Assembly (NCBI GenBank): GCA_964291275.2
Contig: OZ219800.1
Coordinates: forward strand, 992,001-1,056,000
DNA: 64,000 nucleotides
Reading direction: 5' to 3'
From: Bin80 sp964291275
Lineage (GTDB): Bacteria; Bacteroidota; Rhodothermia; Rhodothermales; Bin80
Under the pieces are notes generated by a model. It was not told where the DNA came from, did not search any database, and worked only from the letters and a program-made list of their open reading frames with translations. Positions 27,954 through 36,224 of the stretch are shown here, piece after piece; positions within the stretch are counted from its first letter, which is position 1, and each line of letters starts with the position of its first letter. Made by a program: the position numbers and the translations under genes.

Positions 27954-30233
27954 ATGACAACCGCAACCTTAGCAAGACTTGAATCAGTTGACGGAGCTGA
28001 AATTATTCTTGAATCCGTAGACGTTCGGGCACACTTACAGGGTCTGGTATCCAGAGTCACGGTGACCCAGACATACAGGAATCTGCAAAACACTAATATT
28101 GAGGCCGTGTATACTTTCCCGCTCCCCTCGGATGCGGTGTTATTAGATCTTTCTCTGGAACTGAACGGCAAAACACTGCGAGGAGCAGTGACACGAAACG
28201 AGAAGGCGGAGGAGAACTACGAGGATGCTATCGTCGACGGTGACTCCGCGGTACTTCTGAAGAAAAGCAAACTCGATCTCTTTACAATAAACGTAGGGAA
28301 TCTCCTGCCCAATGAAAGAGCCACCGTTCAGTTTGAATATGCTCAATTGCATTACTGGCAGGGCGATAGTCTTCGATTTCATCTTCCAACCACAATTGCC
28401 CCCCGATATGGCGATCCAATCGCCGCGGATCTTGCTGAGCATGAAGTCCCGGAATACGCATTATCAATAGACCATGGGTTTTCGCTAACCTTCCGTGTTG
28501 AAGGAGAACTAGCACTGGCCGACTTCGAGTGCCCCTCACATCCAGTGCGTGTATCAATGAAAAACGGCGTTAAGGAGTTTGTCCTCTCTGGTGGACGTGC
28601 TTTAATGGACCGGGACTTCATCATGGTCGCCAAGCAGTCTTCCCAATCTGTACTTGACGGACTGTATGCACAGGATGGTGAAGAGTATGTAGCACTTGCA
28701 TCGTTTCACCCGGTGCTCCCCGAGGATTCCACAGAATCAGCCCGGTGTGTAAAGTTGGTGGTAGACTGTTCGGGATCCATGAGTGGAGATTCAATTGATC
28801 AGGCGAAATATGCCCTCCACGAAATCCTTTCGTCACTCAATGCGAACGATTATTTCAATCTGATCAACTTTGGTTCTGACTACAATCTCCTCTTCCCTGA
28901 AGTTGTACCCGCCAACGCGAACAATATCAAGGAGGCATCACAGTTTGTCGACCGTATTGATGCGAACATGGGGGGAACGGAGATTGGTGCTGCGCTGGAA
29001 GCGGCCTATGAGTGCGGATCAATCAAGGGGTTATCATCTGATCTGTTGTTGATCACCGATGGCCAAGTCTGGGATGATGACCGCGTTATTGCTGCCGCTC
29101 AAAAATCCGGACACAGGATCTTTTCCGTTGGCGTAAGCAGTGCAGTGTCTGAAGGCTTTGTTCGGAGAATCAGCGAGTTAACTTCTGGGGCCTGCGAGCT
29201 GGTATCCCCTCGAGAGAATATGTCAGAGCGCATTGTGCGCCACTTCAGGCGGATCCATCAGCCGAGCGCCAGTTCGATGCGGATTAAGTGGCCAGAAGCA
29301 CCAATCCGGCAAATACCGGATAAAATTGAAACCATCTATACCGGCGACACGCTCCATGTATTCGCCTGGTTCAGTAACCCTCCTGAGGGAACCAGCGGCT
29401 TGGTGATGAGACTCGAGGATGGTCGTACTGTCACGCAGGAAGTGCAATTCTCAACCAAATCCCAAAACAGCGAAAATCTAATCAGCATTCTGCCCAGGGT
29501 CGCTGCCCATACTCGGTTACAAACAATGGATGCCGCTAAATCTGCCCAGATGGCGGTGGATTATCAACTGGTAACCGAGTACACGAGTTATGTGCTGGTG
29601 GCTGAAAGAAGCGAAGATGAAAAGTCGGAGACTCTTCCCGCACTTCGGAAGGTCCATCATGCATTGCCTTCCGGCTACGGTGGGATCAGTACGGTATGTT
29701 ATGCTCCTCCCCCAGTGCATTCTTTCCATGAACAAGCCCCGTCTGAAGGTGTGATGTATCTCTCACCACCTCATAGATCGCATCTTGGACGACGCAATAT
29801 GAGACAACCGGATTGGGATTTCGATTCTATTGGGAAACCAGCACTTCCTGCATTCTCACGGAACCATCCATACAACAATTTTTCTCGACTGGTTGAGAGA
29901 TTGAATGTTCTATACGCGGATGAATCAATCACTCACCTGAACATTGACACCTTTGAAGAGCTGATACTCTTTGAACTGGATCAAGCAATCGCAGATCAGT
30001 TGGTGGCCCTAACCCCTGACGGAACCGATGAAAGCAATATCGTTATCTGCTTCCTGATGGAACTGTCGCGTAGTGAACCCGGCAAGGATCTATCCCGCCA
30101 TGTAAAGAGACTCATTCGCAAGGCCAGCAGGAAGAATCCTGCGGTGCCCGCATCTGTGTCTGATACAATATCCAGATTGATAGAAAGCAGCCAAGGCGCA
30201 AGGTCCTCTTCGGCGGGGACAGCATCGTTGTAA
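27954..30233 (+). CDS. VIT and von Willebrand A domain protein
   Basis: 759 residues without a signal peptide. The N-terminal VIT domain (about 10-135) has VRAHLQGLVSRVTVTQTYRN, AVYTFPLPSDAVL and LFTINVGNLLPNE. The vWA domain starts near 265 with a complete MIDAS (VDCSGSMSGDS), then GGTEIGAAL and LLLITDGQVWDD. The C-terminal 150 residues are helical with no known family. This resembles inter-alpha-trypsin-inhibitor heavy-chain-like bacterial proteins thought to mediate protein contacts. A good Shine-Dalgarno (CGGAGG, 7-base spacing) precedes ATG. It is paired with the MerR gene. The cellular role is unknown. Confidence 0.9.
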   Translation: MTTATLARLESVDGAEIILESVDVRAHLQGLVSRVTVTQTYRNLQNTNIEAVYTFPLPSDAVLLDLSLELNGKTLRGAVTRNEKAEENYEDAIVDGDSAVLLKKSKLDLFTINVGNLLPNERATVQFEYAQLHYWQGDSLRFHLPTTIAPRYGDPIAADLAEHEVPEYALSIDHGFSLTFRVEGELALADFECPSHPVRVSMKNGVKEFVLSGGRALMDRDFIMVAKQSSQSVLDGLYAQDGEEYVALASFHPVLPEDSTESARCVKLVVDCSGSMSGDSIDQAKYALHEILSSLNANDYFNLINFGSDYNLLFPEVVPANANNIKEASQFVDRIDANMGGTEIGAALEAAYECGSIKGLSSDLLLITDGQVWDDDRVIAAAQKSGHRIFSVGVSSAVSEGFVRRISELTSGACELVSPRENMSERIVRHFRRIHQPSASSMRIKWPEAPIRQIPDKIETIYTGDTLHVFAWFSNPPEGTSGLVMRLEDGRTVTQEVQFSTKSQNSENLISILPRVAAHTRLQTMDAAKSAQMAVDYQLVTEYTSYVLVAERSEDEKSETLPALRKVHHALPSGYGGISTVCYAPPPVHSFHEQAPSEGVMYLSPPHRSHLGRRNMRQPDWDFDSIGKPALPAFSRNHPYNNFSRLVERLNVLYADESITHLNIDTFEELILFELDQAIADQLVALTPDGTDESNIVICFLMELSRSEPGKDLSRHVKRLIRKASRKNPAVPASVSDTISRLIESSQGARSSSAGTASL

Positions 30234-30350
30234 TGCGCCCGCCACTGAACTGGCCGCGTATATTCAAAACCGCCAGACCAATCGCATCCGTATCACTTAC
30301 GAATGGGAATGTCAAGTAGCCCGGGGGAATTTCACCCCCGGGCTCTCACA

Positions 30351-30384
30351 GAACCGCGCGTGAGCCTCTCAACTCACGCGGCTC
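30351..30384 (-). ncRNA. Group II intron domain V
   Basis: A 34-nt hairpin, GAGCCGCGTGAG then CTCACGCGCGGTTC. A C-G pair replaces the T-A pair of intron 1. The RT stop codon lies within it. Confidence 0.85.
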
Positions 30385-31694
30385 TTACCATGCAACCGTT
30401 TGGAATTGAACAAAGGTGAACCGTAAAGAAACGCCCAATGCACGAATATACCGGAATTTTGACGAGCAATTCTCGTTAACCATCGCCACGACCGTCTCCA
30501 ATGTCCCCGGAAGTGCTTATACTTCCGCATCATCCATCGGATGAGGTGTTGGTCAATGCTTCTCAAAACCTTTTTCAGTTCCGATTTGAAGAATACGCCA
30601 TAATAGGCAATCCATCCCCGCACCACGGCATTTATCCTGCTTGCAATGTGTGCCATTGAGAATGGACTCATGCGAGCCAATCCCCAACTGTAAATGGTCT
30701 CCCGTATGGCTTTCGCCGCCTTTCGGCTTATCGCTGGATTGAACCCAAGAAAGATCTTGCCCCCGCGACTCATTGTCATTCGAGGTCTAAACGTGTAGCC
30801 CAAGAAATCAAAGGAAATCTCCGGATACGTGCCTTCTCGGCGCGCACTCTTGCAGTATACGATCCGGGTCTTATCCGGGTGTAACTTTAAGTTACAGGCC
30901 GTAAAACGTCCCTTGAGCACCTGCCAAAGTTCGTGCGCCTGTTCCTCACTCGTGCAGTGGCACACAATATCATCTGCATATCGCTCAAATGGAATCTGCG
31001 GGTAATACCGCTCCATCCACTTATCAAACGAGTAGTGCAAAAACAGATTGGCCAACAGTGGACTGATGACCCCGCCTTGGGGTGTCCCAATGTCCCGAGC
31101 CGCTTCCGTCCCGTCTGGGTGAATCACCGGTGCCGTCAGCCAGCGCTCTATGTACAAGAGCACCCACTTCTGATCCGTATGTCGTCGGACCGCTTTCATC
31201 AACAGCGCATGGTCTATCGTGTCAAAATAGGACTTGATATCCATGTCCAGTACCCAGGCCCGTTCCCAGCACCGCCTTCGCGTCTGCCGGAGCGCAGCAT
31301 GAGCCGATTTGTTCGGTCGGTACCCATAGGAATCCGGATGGAACACGCGTTCCAGTTCCGGCTCCAAAACTTGTTTCACCACCATCTGTGCCACCCGATC
31401 TGCCACCGTGGGTATTCCCAAGGGACGAACCCCTCCGTCTGACTTCGGAATATTCACGCGGCGCACCGGCTTCGGATGATAACTGCCCGATGCCATCCGA
31501 TTCCAAATCTTGTAGAGATTGTCCGCAAGATTCTCCTCGATATCCGCAATAGACTGTTGATCAATCCCTGCCCCGCCCTGATTCGCCTTCACCCGCTTCC
31601 ATGCCTCCCAAACTTGTCGCTTGGTCACCGGAAACGGCTTTGCATTTTGCGTTGAAGTCCTCCCTCTCGGTTGCTCCCTCGCGTCCTGCTGCAT
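30369..31694 (-). CDS. ltrA: Group II intron reverse transcriptase/maturase
   Basis: 441 residues, the same length as the RT of intron 1 and highly similar along its whole length. All RT blocks are present: GGVRPLGIPTVADRVAQM, DMDIKSYFDTIDH, GTPQGGVISPLLANL, RYADDIVCHC and SFDLGYTFRPR-like (DFLGYTFRPR). The maturase segment INAVVRGWIAYYG follows. There is no endonuclease domain. The many substitutions relative to copy 1 show that the two introns arrived separately rather than by recent duplication. Confidence 0.95.
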   Translation of the reverse strand: MQQDAREQPRGRTSTQNAKPFPVTKRQVWEAWKRVKANQGGAGIDQQSIADIEENLADNLYKIWNRMASGSYHPKPVRRVNIPKSDGGVRPLGIPTVADRVAQMVVKQVLEPELERVFHPDSYGYRPNKSAHAALRQTRRRCWERAWVLDMDIKSYFDTIDHALLMKAVRRHTDQKWVLLYIERWLTAPVIHPDGTEAARDIGTPQGGVISPLLANLFLHYSFDKWMERYYPQIPFERYADDIVCHCTSEEQAHELWQVLKGRFTACNLKLHPDKTRIVYCKSARREGTYPEISFDFLGYTFRPRMTMSRGGKIFLGFNPAISRKAAKAIRETIYSWGLARMSPFSMAHIASRINAVVRGWIAYYGVFFKSELKKVLRSIDQHLIRWMMRKYKHFRGHWRRSWRWLTRIARQNSGIFVHWAFLYGSPLFNSKRLHGKSRVS

Positions 31695-32207
31695 GGTTCA
31701 CCCCCTTCGCTCTACTTCCATTACAGAAGCTTCCTCACTACTACGAGGTGATCCGCCCATGTGGAGTGCTTTGGTACTCAATGTCTCACGGGGGGCGCCC
31801 GCTTGACACGCTCCCTTCGCATCACTCCGACATGTTCCCACGTTCCATACAAGGGCCCAAATCGCATTCTCGCCATGTATATGCCGGAGGCCAGTTGGCC
31901 AGTAAACAGGTCCCCGCCAACCTCGTCCCAGGATTAATATACGACCCCGGTTTCGACCATCATCTAATTCTTTTCGACACGTCATCCATGGTTCATTTTC
32001 ATTCGACTCTACGATCCTCACCTAACAGATTCCTACACCTGCCTTTTCCCTACACGCTCACCACGATACCTCTTAAATACCGCAGCTGTGGGTGGTTTGC
32101 AACCTCCGCCTGTACAGCGGTTGCGGGGGGCCGACCCCCATCCCTTGCACAGTTCAATACATCTCAGCTAAGTCATCGCTTCACCTCATATGTATTTTCG
32201 TGGCACA

Positions 32208-33335
32208 CTATATACGTGAGTGACCCAAGGGTACTGCCGTATCCATTTCACGGGTCGTAGGGGTCGGTAACCCGAACGCCCCTCGCCGTGCAGATACCCC
32301 AATCCCGGAGGCCAATATGTTTGCGGCCGCATTCAGGTCCGCATGATCCGCATGGCCACAAACCATACACGTGAATTTGCTCTGCTCCTTTCGATTACTC
32401 GCTTCGGTATGCCCGCACACGAAACAACGCTGGCTAGTGTACGCGGGATTGACCTTGATCACCTCACGGCATTTATAATCCAGCATCTGATCTAGTTGCC
32501 CCCAACCCGTTCTTAGTATCTCGCGATTGAGACCGGACTTCGCCTTTACGTTCGTACCCGGAGCCGCTGCTGTTCCCTTTGCCGAACGCGTCATCCCCGA
32601 GATATTCAAGTCTTCCAGCACGACCGTTGAACTATGCCTGGCTATACTCCGGCTTACCTGATGGTTTGCGTTCATGAGGATGTTGGCGCGCTTGCGGTGT
32701 ATACGTGCGATTCTGTACTTCCGCTTATTACGCCGGCCAGAGCCTTTCTTATGCCGAGCCAATCTGCGTTGATGACGTCTTAGCTTGGCATTCAAACGGT
32801 TCGTCTTTTGTTGAGATATGATCTCTCTCTTCCCAACAGTTGACACCGTAGCCACCTGTCCGCAGTTACGGTCAATGCCCGCAGCAACACCATTATCCTC
32901 TATCTCGGGTACATTAACCCTGTAGCAGATGACAGCATACCACTTACCCGCTCGTTTCTGGATGACCGCTTTGACGGGTTCACCATCAGGATATGGGTTG
33001 CCCCCCTTGCGGCGAATCTCGATATAACCCACTTTCGGGATATACAACTTGTTATCTCGAATCTTTACATCCTCCGGGATCGTGAACGAAGGGATGCTGC
33101 CATGTCTGGAATGAAACCTCGGCCTGCCCTTACCCTCCTTGAAGAATGCTTTCCATGCGTCTGCCTGATATTTCAAAGTGTAGCGAACGACATGAAAAGA
33201 ATATTCAGGTAACCATTCAATGTTGCGTCGTAATTCCGTGAATCGCTTTCCCAGTGAAAAGAAACTTACAGAGGGCGGCTTCTCGCCAGCCTCCTTTGCT
33301 TTCTCATAGGCCTCGTTTTGTTGGGCCAGCATCAC
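32208..33335 (-). CDS. tnpB: TnpB RNA-guided nuclease family protein, N-terminus frameshifted
   Basis: 375 residues in the open frame (GTG at 33335, ATG at 33332). The RuvC triad is intact: Asp in AAGIDRNCGQVATVS, Glu in VVLEDLNISGM and Asp in HADLNAAANIL. The zinc ribbon is CFVCGH...CMVCGH. The native start is probably ATG at 33430 (MTETVSAYRNITYRLLPGSR), directly inside the terminal repeat. That frame stops after KKLAGLYGT, while RFVWNVMLAQQNEAYEKAK continues in another frame with several residues missing, so a small deletion removed the N-terminal beta strand region. The 3' end runs into the opposite terminal repeat, and its stop codon is rebuilt at the intron junction. There is no tnpA partner. 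Confidence 0.88.
   Translation of the reverse strand: MMLAQQNEAYEKAKEAGEKPPSVSFFSLGKRFTELRRNIEWLPEYSFHVVRYTLKYQADAWKAFFKEGKGRPRFHSRHGSIPSFTIPEDVKIRDNKLYIPKVGYIEIRRKGGNPYPDGEPVKAVIQKRAGKWYAVICYRVNVPEIEDNGVAAGIDRNCGQVATVSTVGKREIISQQKTNRLNAKLRRHQRRLARHKKGSGRRNKRKYRIARIHRKRANILMNANHQVSRSIARHSSTVVLEDLNISGMTRSAKGTAAAPGTNVKAKSGLNREILRTGWGQLDQMLDYKCREVIKVNPAYTSQRCFVCGHTEASNRKEQSKFTCMVCGHADHADLNAAANILASGIGVSARRGAFGLPTPTTREMDTAVPLGHSRI
32261..32283 (-). ncRNA. Conserved hairpin near the tnpB 3' end (putative guide-RNA scaffold part)
   Basis: Minus strand: GGGG, CGT bulge, TCGG, GTTA loop, CCGA, CCCC. The same 23-nt position in the mini-element at 42462-42484 has TCAC-GTTA-GTGA, so two base pairs changed on both sides. 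In IS200/IS605 elements the guide RNA is made from the tnpB 3' region; here that region overlaps the coding end. Confidence 0.55.
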
Positions 33336-33454
33336 GTTCCATACAAACCTGCAAGCTTCTTCGCCTTGCCCCGGCTACCAGGCAACAACCTGTAGGTTAT
33401 GTTGCGATATGCACTAACCGTCTCCGTCATGGGTTACTCACGCATATAATTCCC

Positions 33455-35902
33455 TTACGAATCCGGTCCACTGGGCTCAGCCACCTCAACCGACGCCCCT
33501 GCATTTTTTACATAGGTGTCCAACCAGCGGGTAGTTTCCCAGAGAACATGTCCTACAGATTCCCTTGCGCGATATCCATGGCTTTCATGAGGGAGCATTA
33601 CCAGACGCGCCGTCTTACCTAGCCCCTTCAATGCACCATAGAAGCGTCGACTCTGTAGCGGGAATGTTCCAGAGTTATTGTCTGCCTCGCCATGTATGAG
33701 CAGTATCGGTTCGTTCACCTTATCCACATGCATGAAGGGCGACATCGTATAGTACGTTTCTGGTGATTCCCAGAATAAACGTTCCTCTCTCTGAAACCCA
33801 AAGGGTGTCAGTGTGCGGTTGTATGCCCCGCTCCTTGCTATCCCGGCCCGGAAGAGATCCGAATGTGCCAACAGGTTCGCAGTCATAAAAGCGCCATAGG
33901 AATGACCCGCTATTGCCACCCGATCGGGATCTACAACTCCTCTGGCCACCCCCGCATCAATCGCTGCCTGGGCATTGGCCACCAATTGCTCCCGAAAAGT
34001 ATCATTTGGCTCTTTATCACCTTCTCCAATCACTGGCATAGATGCACCATCTAGTACCGCATAACCCTGCGTCACATAGGGAATTGCCCCAGAATAGCTG
34101 ATGTACTTAAACCGAAAAGGACTGCCGCTGCGCTGACCAGCAAGAGCTGCACTCTTGAATTCGCGCGGGTATGCCCAAATGAGCGTTGGGAGTGGGCCGT
34201 CACGCTCGACATCATATCCAGGTGGGAGATACAGCGTCGCCTTCAGAGGTATACCATCGGCCCGCGTGTACTCCAATTCATCCTTGGTCACAGCGGCTAA
34301 CTCTGGATATGGATGCTGAAAATCAGTCACTGCCATCAGGGATCCATCTTCCAGGTTGCGCACAAAATAGTTTGCTGGGATATCACTAGATTCCCGTATC
34401 GTTAAGATGTGCGATTCGTCGATTATAGTGACCGGACGTTCGTAGTAAGGTGCCTCGCTTTGAAACAATGTCACCATTTTGCCGGTCTCCAGATCCATCG
34501 TTCGAAGAAAAGGGCGATCGCCCTCCTCGGACGCTCCTGCCCCCGAGAGTAACAATTGACCATCGTGCATGCGCAGCACCGATGTGCCTTGTTCAGTACG
34601 CATCATGTGAAAAGAACCAGGATCGCCGTACCGATCCTCAGTTGAGCGATCAAACAACACTTTCGTGATCTCGCCTGGTGTGGACGGATCCAGAACAGAT
34701 GTTTTTGTCTGCCGCGTAGACCACCATGTTTCCCGCACGAGAGCCAAAGATTCATGACCCCATTGCATGCCACTGTACCGCAGCTGCAGTTTGACCAGAG
34801 AAGTCGGGGCTGACTCAAAAGGTGCCGGAAGCATAAAAACTTCGTCCCTCCACATCGCTTCGGCGCCGGCGTCGCCGCCATCCAGTGCTTCAACCCACAC
34901 TAACGTAGAGGGCGCATCTGCCCGCCAACTCATGCTGCGCGGTCCTGTTGTGGTTGAGCCAAACGCTACCGGTACATTCTCTGCTAGGGGCAACTGCGCT
35001 ACTTCCCTGATCAACTGACCATCCAAATCATAGATGGTGTAGCTGTGCGGGAAACGCCCCGACGGCACCAAGTAAGAAAACGGACGATGCAAGGCACGGA
35101 TCAGGACATACTGTCCATCCGGGGATGGTGACGGCGTAAGTGCCAATCCCTCTGGACCGAGAAGCTTAACCTCTCCATCCAGTGTTACGTGGAGCACCTG
35201 AGAGGCCATGAACCAAGCAAAAAGATCCTCATCATGAGGATTAGAGAGTAGATCTTGGTAAGTTCTCGCAGGCGCCTGCTTTCCCAAATTCTCCTGGACA
35301 ACCGGGCCTTTGGGTGCGTTTGGCCGGACCGGCATGATTCCCCGCCCTTCCGGAATTGCACGAACTAGTAAAGCTTTTGAGCTCGGATGCCATCGGACGC
35401 TGCCATATGTCGCATCATTGACAGCAATATCCGCCAACTTTCGGGCAACGCCTTTGGAAACTTCTGCGACATACAAATCGATCTGATCAGACGAATTTAC
35501 CGTAAATGCAATATGCCGCCCATCCGGTGACCAAGACACATTGCGTACTCCACCTGATTCCGGTATACCGGTGACTGCACGTGCCGAACTTTCATCAATC
35601 GGTTTAATGCTTATCCCCAGATAGGCCGATGCCCGACTCGGGCCGTTGATCCTTGGATTAATTCTCATCCCCGCCAGACGCATCTCAGGAGCAGCAACCT
35701 CCGCTATTGAAGGAAGACTAGACCTGTGCAACAGGGCCATAAGACCGCCATCCGGACTTAGCTGCACCGACGGGGTGACCGGTGCATTAATCAGACGGTC
35801 CAGCGGCGAGGGAGGTGCCTGGTAATCAATCTGTGCTTCTGCTGATTCTGCGTTGAGAGTGATCATGAGCACCACAAACAGTACTGGAATACGGGATTTC
35901 AT
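33455..35902 (-). CDS. Secreted S9 family (prolyl oligopeptidase-type) peptidase
   Basis: 815 residues with a signal peptide (about 1-24, ending AEA-QID). A beta-propeller region follows (WSPDGRHIAFTV, SPSPDGQYVLIRAL). The C-terminal alpha/beta-hydrolase has Ser in AIAGHSYGAFMT (about 665), Asp in LLIHGEADNN (about 737) and His in LPHESHGYR (about 772). The layout and the DGASMPVIGEG motif resemble the glutamyl-endopeptidase-like S9D branch. It probably degrades peptides in the periplasm or outside the cell. Its TAA stop lies in the 8-bp duplication made by the TnpB element, so the coding sequence was just spared. It is transcribed divergently from the GH53 gene. Confidence 0.9.
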   Translation of the reverse strand: MKSRIPVLFVVLMITLNAESAEAQIDYQAPPSPLDRLINAPVTPSVQLSPDGGLMALLHRSSLPSIAEVAAPEMRLAGMRINPRINGPSRASAYLGISIKPIDESSARAVTGIPESGGVRNVSWSPDGRHIAFTVNSSDQIDLYVAEVSKGVARKLADIAVNDATYGSVRWHPSSKALLVRAIPEGRGIMPVRPNAPKGPVVQENLGKQAPARTYQDLLSNPHDEDLFAWFMASQVLHVTLDGEVKLLGPEGLALTPSPSPDGQYVLIRALHRPFSYLVPSGRFPHSYTIYDLDGQLIREVAQLPLAENVPVAFGSTTTGPRSMSWRADAPSTLVWVEALDGGDAGAEAMWRDEVFMLPAPFESAPTSLVKLQLRYSGMQWGHESLALVRETWWSTRQTKTSVLDPSTPGEITKVLFDRSTEDRYGDPGSFHMMRTEQGTSVLRMHDGQLLLSGAGASEEGDRPFLRTMDLETGKMVTLFQSEAPYYERPVTIIDESHILTIRESSDIPANYFVRNLEDGSLMAVTDFQHPYPELAAVTKDELEYTRADGIPLKATLYLPPGYDVERDGPLPTLIWAYPREFKSAALAGQRSGSPFRFKYISYSGAIPYVTQGYAVLDGASMPVIGEGDKEPNDTFREQLVANAQAAIDAGVARGVVDPDRVAIAGHSYGAFMTANLLAHSDLFRAGIARSGAYNRTLTPFGFQREERLFWESPETYYTMSPFMHVDKVNEPILLIHGEADNNSGTFPLQSRRFYGALKGLGKTARLVMLPHESHGYRARESVGHVLWETTRWLDTYVKNAGASVEVAEPSGPDS

Positions 35903-36209
35903 TTGTCCTGAATTAGGCTGGAAGAGAATGATGTAACTAAATTACGTAATCTGGAGCATAGACAGAAAATGCTGTGTCATTAGGCGAAAGTCAGCGCAAA
36001 ATAATCAGGCAGGGGCTCCACACAAGTGATTCTGCCGGGCCACACTGTTTGATCATCTATAAATCTACAGGATTACACCTGCATGCTGACGCTGGGCTGG
36101 GATACTTGTTGCTTCGAGCAACAACGGGCTGCCTATCTTAGATACGCGGTCCCTAACCTGACCTTTCAGCCCATACTTGGCGGAGCTAAGTGCGGCTAAT
36201 CCGAAATAA
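35903..36209. other. Divergent promoter region of the S9 peptidase and GH53 genes
   Basis: No gene. A perfect 8-bp hairpin (TTGTTGCT, TCG loop, AGCAACAA) lies at 36106-36124. The original GH53 start codon follows at 36210. Confidence 0.45.
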
Positions 36210-36224
36210 ATGCAATTCAATTAT

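Larger units (their letters stand above)
30311..32209 (-). mobile_element. Group II intron 2 (RT-encoding)
   Basis: 1899 bp, from GTGTGCC (minus strand, 32209) to CTACTTGAC (30311), with the same ends and layout as intron 1. It is inserted 6 bases inside the terminal inverted repeat of the TnpB element, between TATATA and ATTCCC on the minus strand. Domain V is at 30351-30384. Confidence 0.9.
30305..33454 (-). mobile_element. TnpB element with terminal inverted repeats and 8-bp target duplication
   Basis: The two ends are 24-bp inverted repeats matching at 22 of 24 positions, consensus starting GGGAATTATATRCGTGAGT and ending RACCC. One is at 33431-33454. The other is split by group II intron 2 into 30305-30310 and 32210-32227. 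The perfect 8-bp repeat TTACGAAT flanks it at 30297-30304 and 33455-33462. Without the intron the element is 1251 bp and holds only tnpB. IS200/IS605 and IS607 elements lack inverted termini and target duplications, so this is a different carrier. It inserted exactly at the stop codon of the S9 peptidase gene. Confidence 0.85.

Noticed and set aside
30305..33454. Plain IS200/IS605 or IS1341-type element around tnpB
   Set aside because: Terminal inverted repeats and a perfect 8-bp duplication do not fit that class, and a second tnpB-derived element shows the same features.
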